A stretch of 64,000 nucleotides of DNA from an uncultured Duncaniella sp. (GTDB lineage Bacteria > Bacteroidota > Bacteroidia > Bacteroidales > Muribaculaceae), in assembly GCA_910578615.1 (NCBI GenBank), contig CAJTRI010000005.1:51175-115174 (forward strand), in the 5' to 3' direction. The notes under the pieces were generated by a model. It was not told where the DNA came from and did no database searches. It saw only the letters and a program-made list of their open reading frames with translations. Positions 10,627 to 17,179 of the stretch are shown piece after piece. The position numbers and the translations under genes are program-made. Numbering within the stretch: position 1 is the first letter of the stretch; each line of letters starts with the position of its first letter.

Positions 10627-11690
10627 TTGTTAAGCTCTACCTGGATCCTTACCGACTCCTCGTGTATGGAGGAGAATATCGAACGCATGAACTCCTCGCT
10701 CATTCCCATAGCCTTTGCAGCAAGAACTCGCGATGTCATTATGTCGCCATAGCGAGTGGCCTGAACCACCGGCATATTATGATCCCTCTTGAAGAGACCT
10801 ATCTCACGAGACACGTTCATACGCTTTGCAAGCACTTCAAGAAGGTCATTGTCAAGCTGGTCAATCTGACGGCGCAGATGGACAAGGTTCTCGGTAGGAA
10901 CTGGGGCATCGCGGAACACAAGATTGTCAAGAATTACACTGAGTACCTCAGGTGTCACCTGCTGCCCCTTGTCGCTCCACGCACAGTCCGGGTTGCAGTG
11001 GCTCTCGATAATCAAGCCGTCAAAACCCATGTCAAGAGCCTGTTGTGACAGAGAGGCTATGAGTTCACGTTTGCCACCTATATGACTCGGGTCACAGATT
11101 ATCGGGAGATTCGGATAACGGCGGCGAAGTTCGAGTGGTATACGCCACTGGGGATGGTTTCGGTATATCTGGCGGCCATATGTGGAGAAACCGCGATGAA
11201 TGACTCCGAGCCTTGTCATACCTGCATTGTAAAGTCGTTCCAGAGCACCTATCCACAACTCTATATCGGGATTTACGGGATTCTTGACAAGGACGGGGAT
11301 ATCACATCCGCTTTCTCTGAGCACATCCGCAATCTCCTGCATTGCAAAAGGATTGGCCGATGTACGCGCTCCAACCCATAGAAGGTCTACACCATATTCA
11401 AGAGCGGCCTCAACATGGCCTCGGTTGGCCACCTCGGTTGACACCTTCATGCCGGTCTCCTCCCTCACCTTGTTGAGCCATGCAAGTCCGGGAATGCCCA
11501 CGCCTTCGAAACCACCCGGCTTGGTGCGAGGTTTCCATATACCGGCACGATAGATTTTCACACCAGCACGCGCGAGGCCACGGGCTGTTTCGAGAACCTG
11601 TTCTTCTGTCTCGGCACTACACGGGCCGGATATTATTATGGGACGGTCAAGATTGTTTCCGTCTATGGCAAGGGGCTGTATATTTTCCAT
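10623..11690 (-). CDS. Bifunctional DAHP synthase / chorismate mutase
   Basis: The N-terminal domain (~1-260) is a class I, KDO8P-synthase-like DAHP synthase condensing PEP and erythrose 4-phosphate: SGPCSAETEEQV, KPRTKPGGFEGVG and CDPSHIGGKRELI are visible. The C-terminal domain (~270-355) is an AroQ chorismate mutase: LRRQIDQLDNDLLEVLAKRM and EIGLFKRDHNMPV. Such fusions tie the first shikimate step to the Phe/Tyr branch point and allow feedback through prephenate. The longest frame runs to 11795, but the ATG at 11690, 4 nt past the upstream stop, gives the family N-terminus (MENIQPLAID); the extra 35 residues would lie inside the aminotransferase gene. 355 residues. Confidence 0.95.
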   Translation of the reverse strand: MENIQPLAIDGNNLDRPIIISGPCSAETEEQVLETARGLARAGVKIYRAGIWKPRTKPGGFEGVGIPGLAWLNKVREETGMKVSTEVANRGHVEAALEYGVDLLWVGARTSANPFAMQEIADVLRESGCDIPVLVKNPVNPDIELWIGALERLYNAGMTRLGVIHRGFSTYGRQIYRNHPQWRIPLELRRRYPNLPIICDPSHIGGKRELIASLSQQALDMGFDGLIIESHCNPDCAWSDKGQQVTPEVLSVILDNLVFRDAPVPTENLVHLRRQIDQLDNDLLEVLAKRMNVSREIGLFKRDHNMPVVQATRYGDIMTSRVLAAKAMGMSEEFMRSIFSSIHEESVRIQVELNK

Positions 11691-11694
11691 TTTA

Positions 11695-12867
11695 TCAGTT
11701 TTTTTGAAGATTTTTGATTCGTTCGAGTGCTTCTGACAATCTTTCAGATGGCGCGCAGAGAGAGATACGTATATAGCGGTCTCCGTTAGAGCCAAATATA
11801 AATCCGGGTGTTATAAATACGTTTGCATCGCGAAGCACCCTGTCTGCAAGCTGTTCGGAAGTAACATCATCATCCTTTATACGTCCCCATAAGAACAATC
11901 CGGCCTGAGAAGGATCAAAGCTGCACCCAAGCGCCTCCATCACTGCCTCGGCAATGACCCTGCGTTCCCTGTATGCCTCATTCAGAGACGAATGCCATTC
12001 CGGCCCTTCATCAAGGGCTTTTGCGGCTGCAAGCATCAGCGGTTTGAACTGGCCGGAGTCAATGTTGCTCTTTATACGGAGTATCCAAGAAAGAAATTCA
12101 GGATTGGACACGGCCACCCCGACACGCCATCCCGGCATATTATGGCTCTTGCTCAACGAGTTAAGCTCTATGGCAATCTCCTTTGCTCCCGGTACTGAAA
12201 GAATGCTCCGAGGCTCAGGATTAAGGATAAAGGAATATGGATTGTCATGGACTATCACTATGCCGTGACGCCTGCCGAAGTCTATGGCTTTCTCAAATGT
12301 CTCATGACAGGCACGTGCCCCGGTAGGCATATGGGGATAGTTGAGCCACATCAGTCTGACACCGTCCAGAGACATATTTTCTATCGCCTCGAAATCAGGC
12401 TGCCATCCATTCTTCTCGACAAGGTCATAATAGACCACCTCGGCACCGGCCATCCGCGAAATCGAAGAGTACGTGGGATAACCGGGATTGGGGACAAGCA
12501 CCTTGTCACCGGGATTAAGAAACGCAAGCGAGATATGCGTCACCCCCTCTTTCGAACCAATCAAAGGCTGAATCTCCTTGGCTGGATCAAGTTCCACACC
12601 ATACCATCTTCTGTACCACCGGGCAAATGCCTCGCGCAACTCGGCTACACCTATATGTGGCTGATAGCCATGGTTGGAAGGGACTCTCACCGCTTCGGCC
12701 ATCGTATTGATCACACCGGCCGGAGGTGGAAGATCCGGGCCGCCTATGCCAAGCGATATGACATCGATGCCGGCCTCCTTCATGACTGCAATCTCTTTGA
12801 GCTTTGTGGAGAAATAATATTCCTTTATATTCTGTACCCTAAGTGAGGGGTGAATCTTCTTATCCAT
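11695..12867 (-). CDS. PLP-dependent aminotransferase (aspartate/aromatic type)
   Basis: A class I/II fold-type I aminotransferase of 390 residues. Seen: substrate loop SLGIGGPDLPPP near 38-49, LNPGDKVLVPNPGYPTYSS, the Asn/Asp/Tyr PLP contacts (LNYPHMPTGA, VHDNPYSFI), and the Schiff-base Lys in LNSLSKSHNMPGWRVG. Its place between prephenate dehydratase and DAHP synthase/chorismate mutase points to amino transfer onto phenylpyruvate, 4-hydroxyphenylpyruvate or prephenate. Sequence alone cannot exclude LL-diaminopimelate- or aspartate-type specificity. It lies 20 nt after the pheA stop in the aromatic operon. Confidence 0.88.
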   Translation of the reverse strand: MDKKIHPSLRVQNIKEYYFSTKLKEIAVMKEAGIDVISLGIGGPDLPPPAGVINTMAEAVRVPSNHGYQPHIGVAELREAFARWYRRWYGVELDPAKEIQPLIGSKEGVTHISLAFLNPGDKVLVPNPGYPTYSSISRMAGAEVVYYDLVEKNGWQPDFEAIENMSLDGVRLMWLNYPHMPTGARACHETFEKAIDFGRRHGIVIVHDNPYSFILNPEPRSILSVPGAKEIAIELNSLSKSHNMPGWRVGVAVSNPEFLSWILRIKSNIDSGQFKPLMLAAAKALDEGPEWHSSLNEAYRERRVIAEAVMEALGCSFDPSQAGLFLWGRIKDDDVTSEQLADRVLRDANVFITPGFIFGSNGDRYIRISLCAPSERLSEALERIKNLQKN

Positions 12868-12887
12868 AATTGTGTATTGTGTTTATG

Positions 12888-13739
12888 TCAGTGAGTCATC
12901 CGGGCCTCGGCATATTCACCGAGAATAGAAAGGTCGCGGCAAAGCGGACGCACAGCCTCTATGGCCTGCCGGTATCTGGCAAGCGAATCAAAAGTGAGAT
13001 CCACATAAAACCTGTATTCCCATTCCCTTCCTACGATTGGTGTGGACTGTATCTTGGAGAGATTCATATCATAGAACGACAGTATTGTAAGAATCTTGGA
13101 AAGAGCGCCGTTCGTGTGGGGAAGCGTAAAGACTATCGAAGCCTTGTCGATGTCTCGCTCCGCCGGCCCGGACTCGGCAGCGACAAGCGGATCTGCCAGA
13201 ATGAGAAAACGGGTGAAGTTTCGTTTGTTGGTCTCTATGCCCCGTTCAAGAATCTCCAAGCCGTATAAATTGGCGGCATATTCGCCACACACAGCGGCAT
13301 GGCCCGTGAGATTTCCCTCGGCTATCTCTCTGGCACTGCCGGCTGTGTCAAACCGTTCGACCATTTTGAGATTCGGGTGTCTGCGGAGATACTGTTCGCA
13401 CTGCATCAGAGCCATCGGGTGGGAATTCACCTCCGTCAGCCCCTCTACCGTCTGGCCGGGAAGGGCGCAAAGCACATGGGAAATCCTCAGTCGCAACTCG
13501 CCTATAATTCTCAAAGAGCTTTGGCGCAGCAACTCGTGGTTTTGCAGCAAAGACCCAGCGATAGTATTCTCGATAGCCACTATACCAAGCAACGAAGCGT
13601 CAGACGAAAGCGTGTCAAACATAGACTGGAACGTGGCACACGGTATTGTCTCGACCTCTCCCGGCGAGAAATAAATATGGGCGGCCGCGTCATGATAACA
13701 ACCCGAGACACCTTGTATGGTTACCTTCTTAGTCTGCAT
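12888..13739 (-). CDS. pheA: Prephenate dehydratase with ACT domain
   Basis: Converts prephenate to phenylpyruvate, the committed step to phenylalanine; monofunctional, 283 residues. Seen: VSGCYHDAAAH (family GxxGSYS/HxAA region), the catalytic-domain motif IENTIAGSLLQNHELL (~57-72), NFTRFLILAD containing the TRF signature, and an ACT regulatory domain from ~200 (KASIVFTLPHTNGALSKIL then the IQSTPI turn, equivalent to ESRP), the likely site of Phe feedback inhibition. First gene of the aromatic operon; its ATG follows AATAAAGGAC just past a leader terminator. Expression is probably set by attenuation (13741-13960) as well as by enzyme feedback. Confidence 0.95.
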   Translation of the reverse strand: MQTKKVTIQGVSGCYHDAAAHIYFSPGEVETIPCATFQSMFDTLSSDASLLGIVAIENTIAGSLLQNHELLRQSSLRIIGELRLRISHVLCALPGQTVEGLTEVNSHPMALMQCEQYLRRHPNLKMVERFDTAGSAREIAEGNLTGHAAVCGEYAANLYGLEILERGIETNKRNFTRFLILADPLVAAESGPAERDIDKASIVFTLPHTNGALSKILTILSFYDMNLSKIQSTPIVGREWEYRFYVDLTFDSLARYRQAIEAVRPLCRDLSILGEYAEARMTH

Positions 13740-13753
13740 GTCCTTTATTAATT

Positions 13754-13796
13754 AAAAAAGTAATCCCGTTCCTTTCCGATAGAGAAGAACGGGATT
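13754..13796 (-). terminator. Attenuator (leader terminator) of the pheA operon
   Basis: On the minus strand, AATCCCGTTC (13796-13787) pairs with GAACGGGATT (13771-13762) in a perfect 10-bp stem with a 15-nt loop, followed after AC by six T's (13759-13754). It sits between the promoter and the pheA ATG, only ~15 nt before the start codon, so it can only be a conditional terminator. Its 5' arm can instead pair with ACGGGAT at 13867-13861. Confidence 0.85.
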
Positions 13797-13868
13797 GGTT
13801 ATCGTGTGATATATTGCTGATGTTTCAAACAATGGTTGATTTTCGGATTTGTGCACGCTTATCCCGTC
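13788..13868 (-). promoter_or_regulatory. Putative antiterminator of the pheA operon leader
   Basis: GACGGGAT (13868-13861), starting 2 nt after the leader-peptide stop, is complementary to ATCCCGTT (13795-13788), the 5' arm of the terminator: seven Watson-Crick pairs plus one G-U. The segment nearly repeats the terminator 3' arm, so the two stems are mutually exclusive. A ribosome terminating at the leader stop would cover this segment and allow the terminator; a ribosome stalled further upstream at Phe/Tyr codons would leave it free. Inferred from sequence complementarity. Confidence 0.75.
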
Positions 13869-13869
13869 T

Positions 13870-13926
13870 TTATTTCTTTGCAAAATAAAAATAACGAAAG
13901 AAAGGATATGTGCTAAATCGCGTCAT
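13870..13926 (-). CDS. Phe/Tyr-rich leader peptide of the pheA operon
   Basis: An 18-codon ORF, MTRFSTYPFFRYFYFAKK, in the leader of the prephenate dehydratase operon. It has five Phe and three Tyr (8 of 18), concentrated in residues 7-15. Its TAA is 2 nt before the antiterminator segment. The role is inferred from the pheL logic of enterobacteria: ribosome speed over Phe and Tyr codons reports charged tRNA-Phe and tRNA-Tyr. The match to an operon making exactly these two amino acids makes chance unlikely. The sequence upstream is A-rich with no Shine-Dalgarno, as usual here. Confidence 0.82.
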   Translation of the reverse strand: MTRFSTYPFFRYFYFAKK

Positions 13927-13959
13927 CTGGTTTTATGTTTGTTATTTTGGATTACGGTG

Positions 13960-13990
13960 CAAAGATATAGCGATTTCTATAATCTACAAA
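13960..13990 (-). promoter_or_regulatory. Promoter of the aromatic (pheA) operon
   Basis: Minus-strand TTTG (13990-13987), 19 nt spacer, TATCTTTG (13967-13960): a full match to the Bacteroidetes housekeeping consensus. The predicted start is about 13953, giving a ~210-nt leader that contains the leader peptide and attenuator. It is divergent from the promoter of the thioredoxin-fold gene. Confidence 0.85.
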
Positions 13991-14026
13991 ATTTTCAGAA
14001 GAAAAATTTGCAAATTATCATAATTT

Positions 14027-14034
14027 TAACTTTG
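14027..14034 (+). promoter_or_regulatory. -7 element upstream of the thioredoxin-fold gene
   Basis: TAACTTTG matches the -7 consensus exactly. The nearest TTTG (14007-14010) is only 16 nt upstream, shorter than usual, so strength is uncertain. Leader of about 65 nt to the ATG at 14107. Confidence 0.4.
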
Positions 14035-14106
14035 ATAGCCTACACATTTATTATATCGCCAACCATAGGCTGAACCTTAGATGAGGGACGGTTGTCTTAT
14101 ATATAT

Positions 14107-14592
14107 ATGAATAAAAGACTAAGATATATATTATATATATTCGTGGCCGTGCTTGCAGTATGGGCTTTTGCCCTGCGGCTCACACGGCAGACGCCGGCAG
14201 CACCGATGGTACGCGAAGCCCGGAACGAGGCTGAATCCGTCAGTCTAAAAACATTGAAAGGAAAATACGTACTGGTAAACTTCTGGGACTCACATAACGC
14301 TGTCTCCCGTATAGCCGCAGGAGAATATGACCGATTCATCCGCAGTCACAAAGGAGAGGGGATAGAGCTTGTTTCTGTCAATACAGATGATGACCAGGCT
14401 CTCTTCTCAGAACTTGTCAACAAGGACGGTCTTGACCGCTCCACACAGTTCCATATAAAGGACGTGAAAGCCGAGGCAATTCTAAAAGGCTACAAACCTC
14501 TTGACGGATATTCTTCATACCTTGTGAACCCCGAGGGCAAGATTGTGGCATACAATCCGTCGATAGAGACTCTGGAAAAATATCTCCAATGA
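14107..14592 (+). CDS. Membrane-anchored thioredoxin-fold protein lacking CXXC
   Basis: 161 residues. An N-terminal signal anchor (about residues 6-22, YILYIFVAVLAVWAFAL) is followed by a TlpA/ResA-like thioredoxin fold facing the periplasm: KGKYVLVNFWDSHNAVSRI matches the beta strand and active-site helix, and YLVNPEGKIVAYNP matches the later strands. The usual WCxxC is replaced by WDSHNA and the protein has no cysteine, so it cannot do thiol-disulfide exchange; a binding or scaffold role is possible. The ATG at 14107 was chosen over an in-frame TTG at 14092 because it gives a charged MNKRLR start to the signal. It stands alone between divergent pheA and the next gene. Confidence 0.75.
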   Translation: MNKRLRYILYIFVAVLAVWAFALRLTRQTPAAPMVREARNEAESVSLKTLKGKYVLVNFWDSHNAVSRIAAGEYDRFIRSHKGEGIELVSVNTDDDQALFSELVNKDGLDRSTQFHIKDVKAEAILKGYKPLDGYSSYLVNPEGKIVAYNPSIETLEKYLQ

Positions 14593-14615
14593 CGACAAGA
14601 GGAGGCCAAGCCACA

Positions 14616-14647
14616 TTTGCCATTCACACGGAATTTTACTAATTTTG
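14616..14647 (+). promoter_or_regulatory. Promoter touching the start of the small secreted protein gene
   Basis: TTTG (14616-14619), 20 nt spacer, TAATTTTG (14640-14647). The -7 element ends 5 nt before the ATG at 14653, so a normally spaced transcript start would make the mRNA leaderless or nearly so. Confidence 0.65.
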
Positions 14648-14652
14648 CAACC

Positions 14653-15060
14653 ATGAAAAGGATTATAGCGCTTATCATCACAGCTGTGGCCATGGGGAAT
14701 ACGGTCTCGGCAAAAATAGAGAGGGGTTATGAATGCCACACTACGGAAAACGGACTCATGCTTCACATCGACAGTATCGACTACCGCAAGGAGGTGACCC
14801 GTGTCTTCGGAAGACTGCTCGGCCAACCACATACATCAAACCGAGTGGACGCCGTAAAACTCGACGGCATACATTGTTGCGACATGGAAGGTGTGGATTT
14901 CAACCGCTATTTCCAATGGGAGGATGACGGACAGATCGCGGTAGAACTTGACTTTCCGCCGACAAAGAAACCCTATGCATCCGGCAATATCCAGATTATG
15001 ACCCCGCGCGGTGAAAGCACTATAAAGTTTACCAGAAAGCCGATAAAATCAAAGAAATAA
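14653..15060 (+). CDS. Small secreted protein of unknown function
   Basis: 135 residues, not recognised. An Sec signal peptide is clear (MKRIIALIITAVAMGNTVSA, probable cleavage after residue 20). The mature part is mixed alpha/beta with cysteines at YECH and HCCD and a basic tail (KPIKSKK). The ATG at 14653 starts the signal peptide; an upstream non-ATG extension would break it. It is 25 nt upstream of topB, and may share its transcript. No function can be assigned from sequence. Confidence 0.7.
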   Translation: MKRIIALIITAVAMGNTVSAKIERGYECHTTENGLMLHIDSIDYRKEVTRVFGRLLGQPHTSNRVDAVKLDGIHCCDMEGVDFNRYFQWEDDGQIAVELDFPPTKKPYASGNIQIMTPRGESTIKFTRKPIKSKK

Positions 15061-15085
15061 AACATCCAATCATCCATCACCATTC

Positions 15086-17137
15086 ATGATACTTTGCATA
15101 ACGGAGAAACCGAGCGTAGCCAAAGACATAGCCGAAATCCTCGGGGCCCGCACCAAACGCGACGGCTACTATGAAGGGGGAGACTACTGCGTCACATGGA
15201 CATTCGGACATCTTTGTATGCTCAAAGAACCTCATGATTACAGTGAGGGATGGAAAAGGTGGTCACTGGGCGTTCTGCCTATGATTCCGCCAAAATTCGG
15301 CATAAAACTCATCCCGCAACAGAGTTATGAACAGCAGTTCAAGGTAATAGCCGACCTGTCGTCAAAGGCTACCGAGATAATAAACTGTGGTGACGCCGGA
15401 CAGGAAGGCGAACTCATCCAAAGATGGGTAATGCAGAAGGCCGGTGTGAAATGTCCCGTAAAGAGACTGTGGATCTCGTCACTCACCGACGAGTCCATCC
15501 GCGAGGGATTCAGAAACCTTGAACCAGAGAAAAAATTTGACAACCTGTATCATGCAGGCCTTTCGCGCGCCATCGGCGACTGGATACTCGGCATGAACGG
15601 GACTCGTCTTTATTCTCTCAAATATTCCTCACCGGGCAACGTCTTGTCAATAGGACGTGTCCAGACCCCTACCCTCGCCCTTATCGTCCAGCGCCATTTC
15701 GAGATTGCCAACTTCAAGCCTGAGGATTTCTGGGAATTGAAATCGGTATATCGTGAGGTTACCTTCAATGCCACAGCCGGAAGATTCAAAAACATGGCCG
15801 AAGCCGAGGAAGCCATCGAAGCCATCCGTGGCAAAGAGATGACTATAAAGGATGTTCAGGAGAAAAAGGGAAGGGAATCGGCCCCGAGGCTCTTCGACCT
15901 AACATCATTGCAGGTCGAATGCAATAAAAAGTGGGGATGGACTGCCGACGAGACACTACGTCTCATCCAGTCTCTTTATGAAAAGAAAGTGACCACCTAT
16001 CCACGCGTTGACACCACCTATCTGAGCGAGGATATCTATCCCAAAGTCCCTGACACTCTTAGGGCCATGACACCATACGCGTCCCTGACAGCCCCGGTGC
16101 TCGCCGGCAAACTGCCAAAAAGCAAAAAGGTGTTCGACAACGCCAAGGTCACTGACCACCATGCCATCATACCGACAGGACAGGCCCCCAACATGCTTGT
16201 TGGAGACGAGCGGAAAATGTATCATCTTATTGCCTTGCGCTTTATCGCCGTATTCTATCCCGACTGCGAATTTCTCACCACCACGGTCACCGGCGAAGTG
16301 GACAGATATTCATTCCGTGCGACAGGCAAGGTCATCACAGCTCCCGGATGGCGCAAGGTGCTTGAAACCCAGCAGAAGGAAGATGCAAAAGATGGCGATG
16401 ATGACAGGATATTGCCTCCTTTTACCGTAGGAGAAAGCGGCCCACAGGAACCATCCCTTGTCAAAAAGACCACCCAACCCCCAAAATACTACACCGAGGG
16501 AACACTCCTAAGGGCCATGGAGAGCGCGGGCAAGACCGTAGACGACGAGGAACTGCGCGAGGCCATGAAGGAAAACGGCATAGGACGCCCGTCAACCCGT
16601 GCGGCCATAATAGAGACACTCTTCAAAAGACAATACATCCACAGGAAGGGGAAATCAATAATGGCATCTCCTGCCGGAATAGAACTAATCGGGACTATAC
16701 ACGAGGAACTTCTCAAAAGCGCCAAGCTGACAGGCTTGTGGGAGAACAAACTAAGGCGCATCGAGAGAGGCGACTATCCTGCATCAGGATTTATCGAGGA
16801 GCTAAAAGTGCTCATCAACGAAATCGTGATCAACGTGCTCAGTGACAACAGCCACGGAAAAATAAATGTTGGGCCGGGGCCGCAAAGTCCCGAAGCGCCG
16901 TCGGACAAGCCGGATGGAGGCAATCCCAAACCTACCAAACCGAGAGCACCACGCACCACAAAATTCGAACAGGTGGAATGTCCCGTATGCCACCAAGGCC
17001 ACATATTGAAAGGAAAGACAGCCTTCGGGTGCAGCCGTTTCCGCGAAGGATGCTCACTGCGCCTTCCGTTTACAGAATATCCCGAGAACCTCACCCCCGC
17101 CAAGCTGAAAAAACAGCTCGGCAAGAAACAAGGATAG
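15086..17137 (+). CDS. topB: DNA topoisomerase III
   Basis: A type IA topoisomerase that cuts one strand and passes the other, relaxing negative supercoils and decatenating; often works with RecQ, which is also in this window (59.8 kb). 683 residues. Seen: TOPRIM domain at the N-terminus (ILCITEKPSVAKDIAEIL with the catalytic Glu; CGDAGQEGELIQR ~101-113 with the metal-binding acidic pair), LSIGRVQTPTLALI (187-200), and active-site Tyr305 in TTYPRVDTTYLS. A Pro/Lys linker (~595-630) leads to a C-terminal zinc-ribbon-like domain (CPVCHQGH ... GCSRFREGC). The intact single chromosomal form, with no mobile-element genes nearby, suggests the housekeeping enzyme. Confidence 0.96.
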   Translation: MILCITEKPSVAKDIAEILGARTKRDGYYEGGDYCVTWTFGHLCMLKEPHDYSEGWKRWSLGVLPMIPPKFGIKLIPQQSYEQQFKVIADLSSKATEIINCGDAGQEGELIQRWVMQKAGVKCPVKRLWISSLTDESIREGFRNLEPEKKFDNLYHAGLSRAIGDWILGMNGTRLYSLKYSSPGNVLSIGRVQTPTLALIVQRHFEIANFKPEDFWELKSVYREVTFNATAGRFKNMAEAEEAIEAIRGKEMTIKDVQEKKGRESAPRLFDLTSLQVECNKKWGWTADETLRLIQSLYEKKVTTYPRVDTTYLSEDIYPKVPDTLRAMTPYASLTAPVLAGKLPKSKKVFDNAKVTDHHAIIPTGQAPNMLVGDERKMYHLIALRFIAVFYPDCEFLTTTVTGEVDRYSFRATGKVITAPGWRKVLETQQKEDAKDGDDDRILPPFTVGESGPQEPSLVKKTTQPPKYYTEGTLLRAMESAGKTVDDEELREAMKENGIGRPSTRAAIIETLFKRQYIHRKGKSIMASPAGIELIGTIHEELLKSAKLTGLWENKLRRIERGDYPASGFIEELKVLINEIVINVLSDNSHGKINVGPGPQSPEAPSDKPDGGNPKPTKPRAPRTTKFEQVECPVCHQGHILKGKTAFGCSRFREGCSLRLPFTEYPENLTPAKLKKQLGKKQG

Positions 17138-17179
17138 TCATAACCCTTCCGCTGTCACCGCCGTCCAAAACACCACAAC

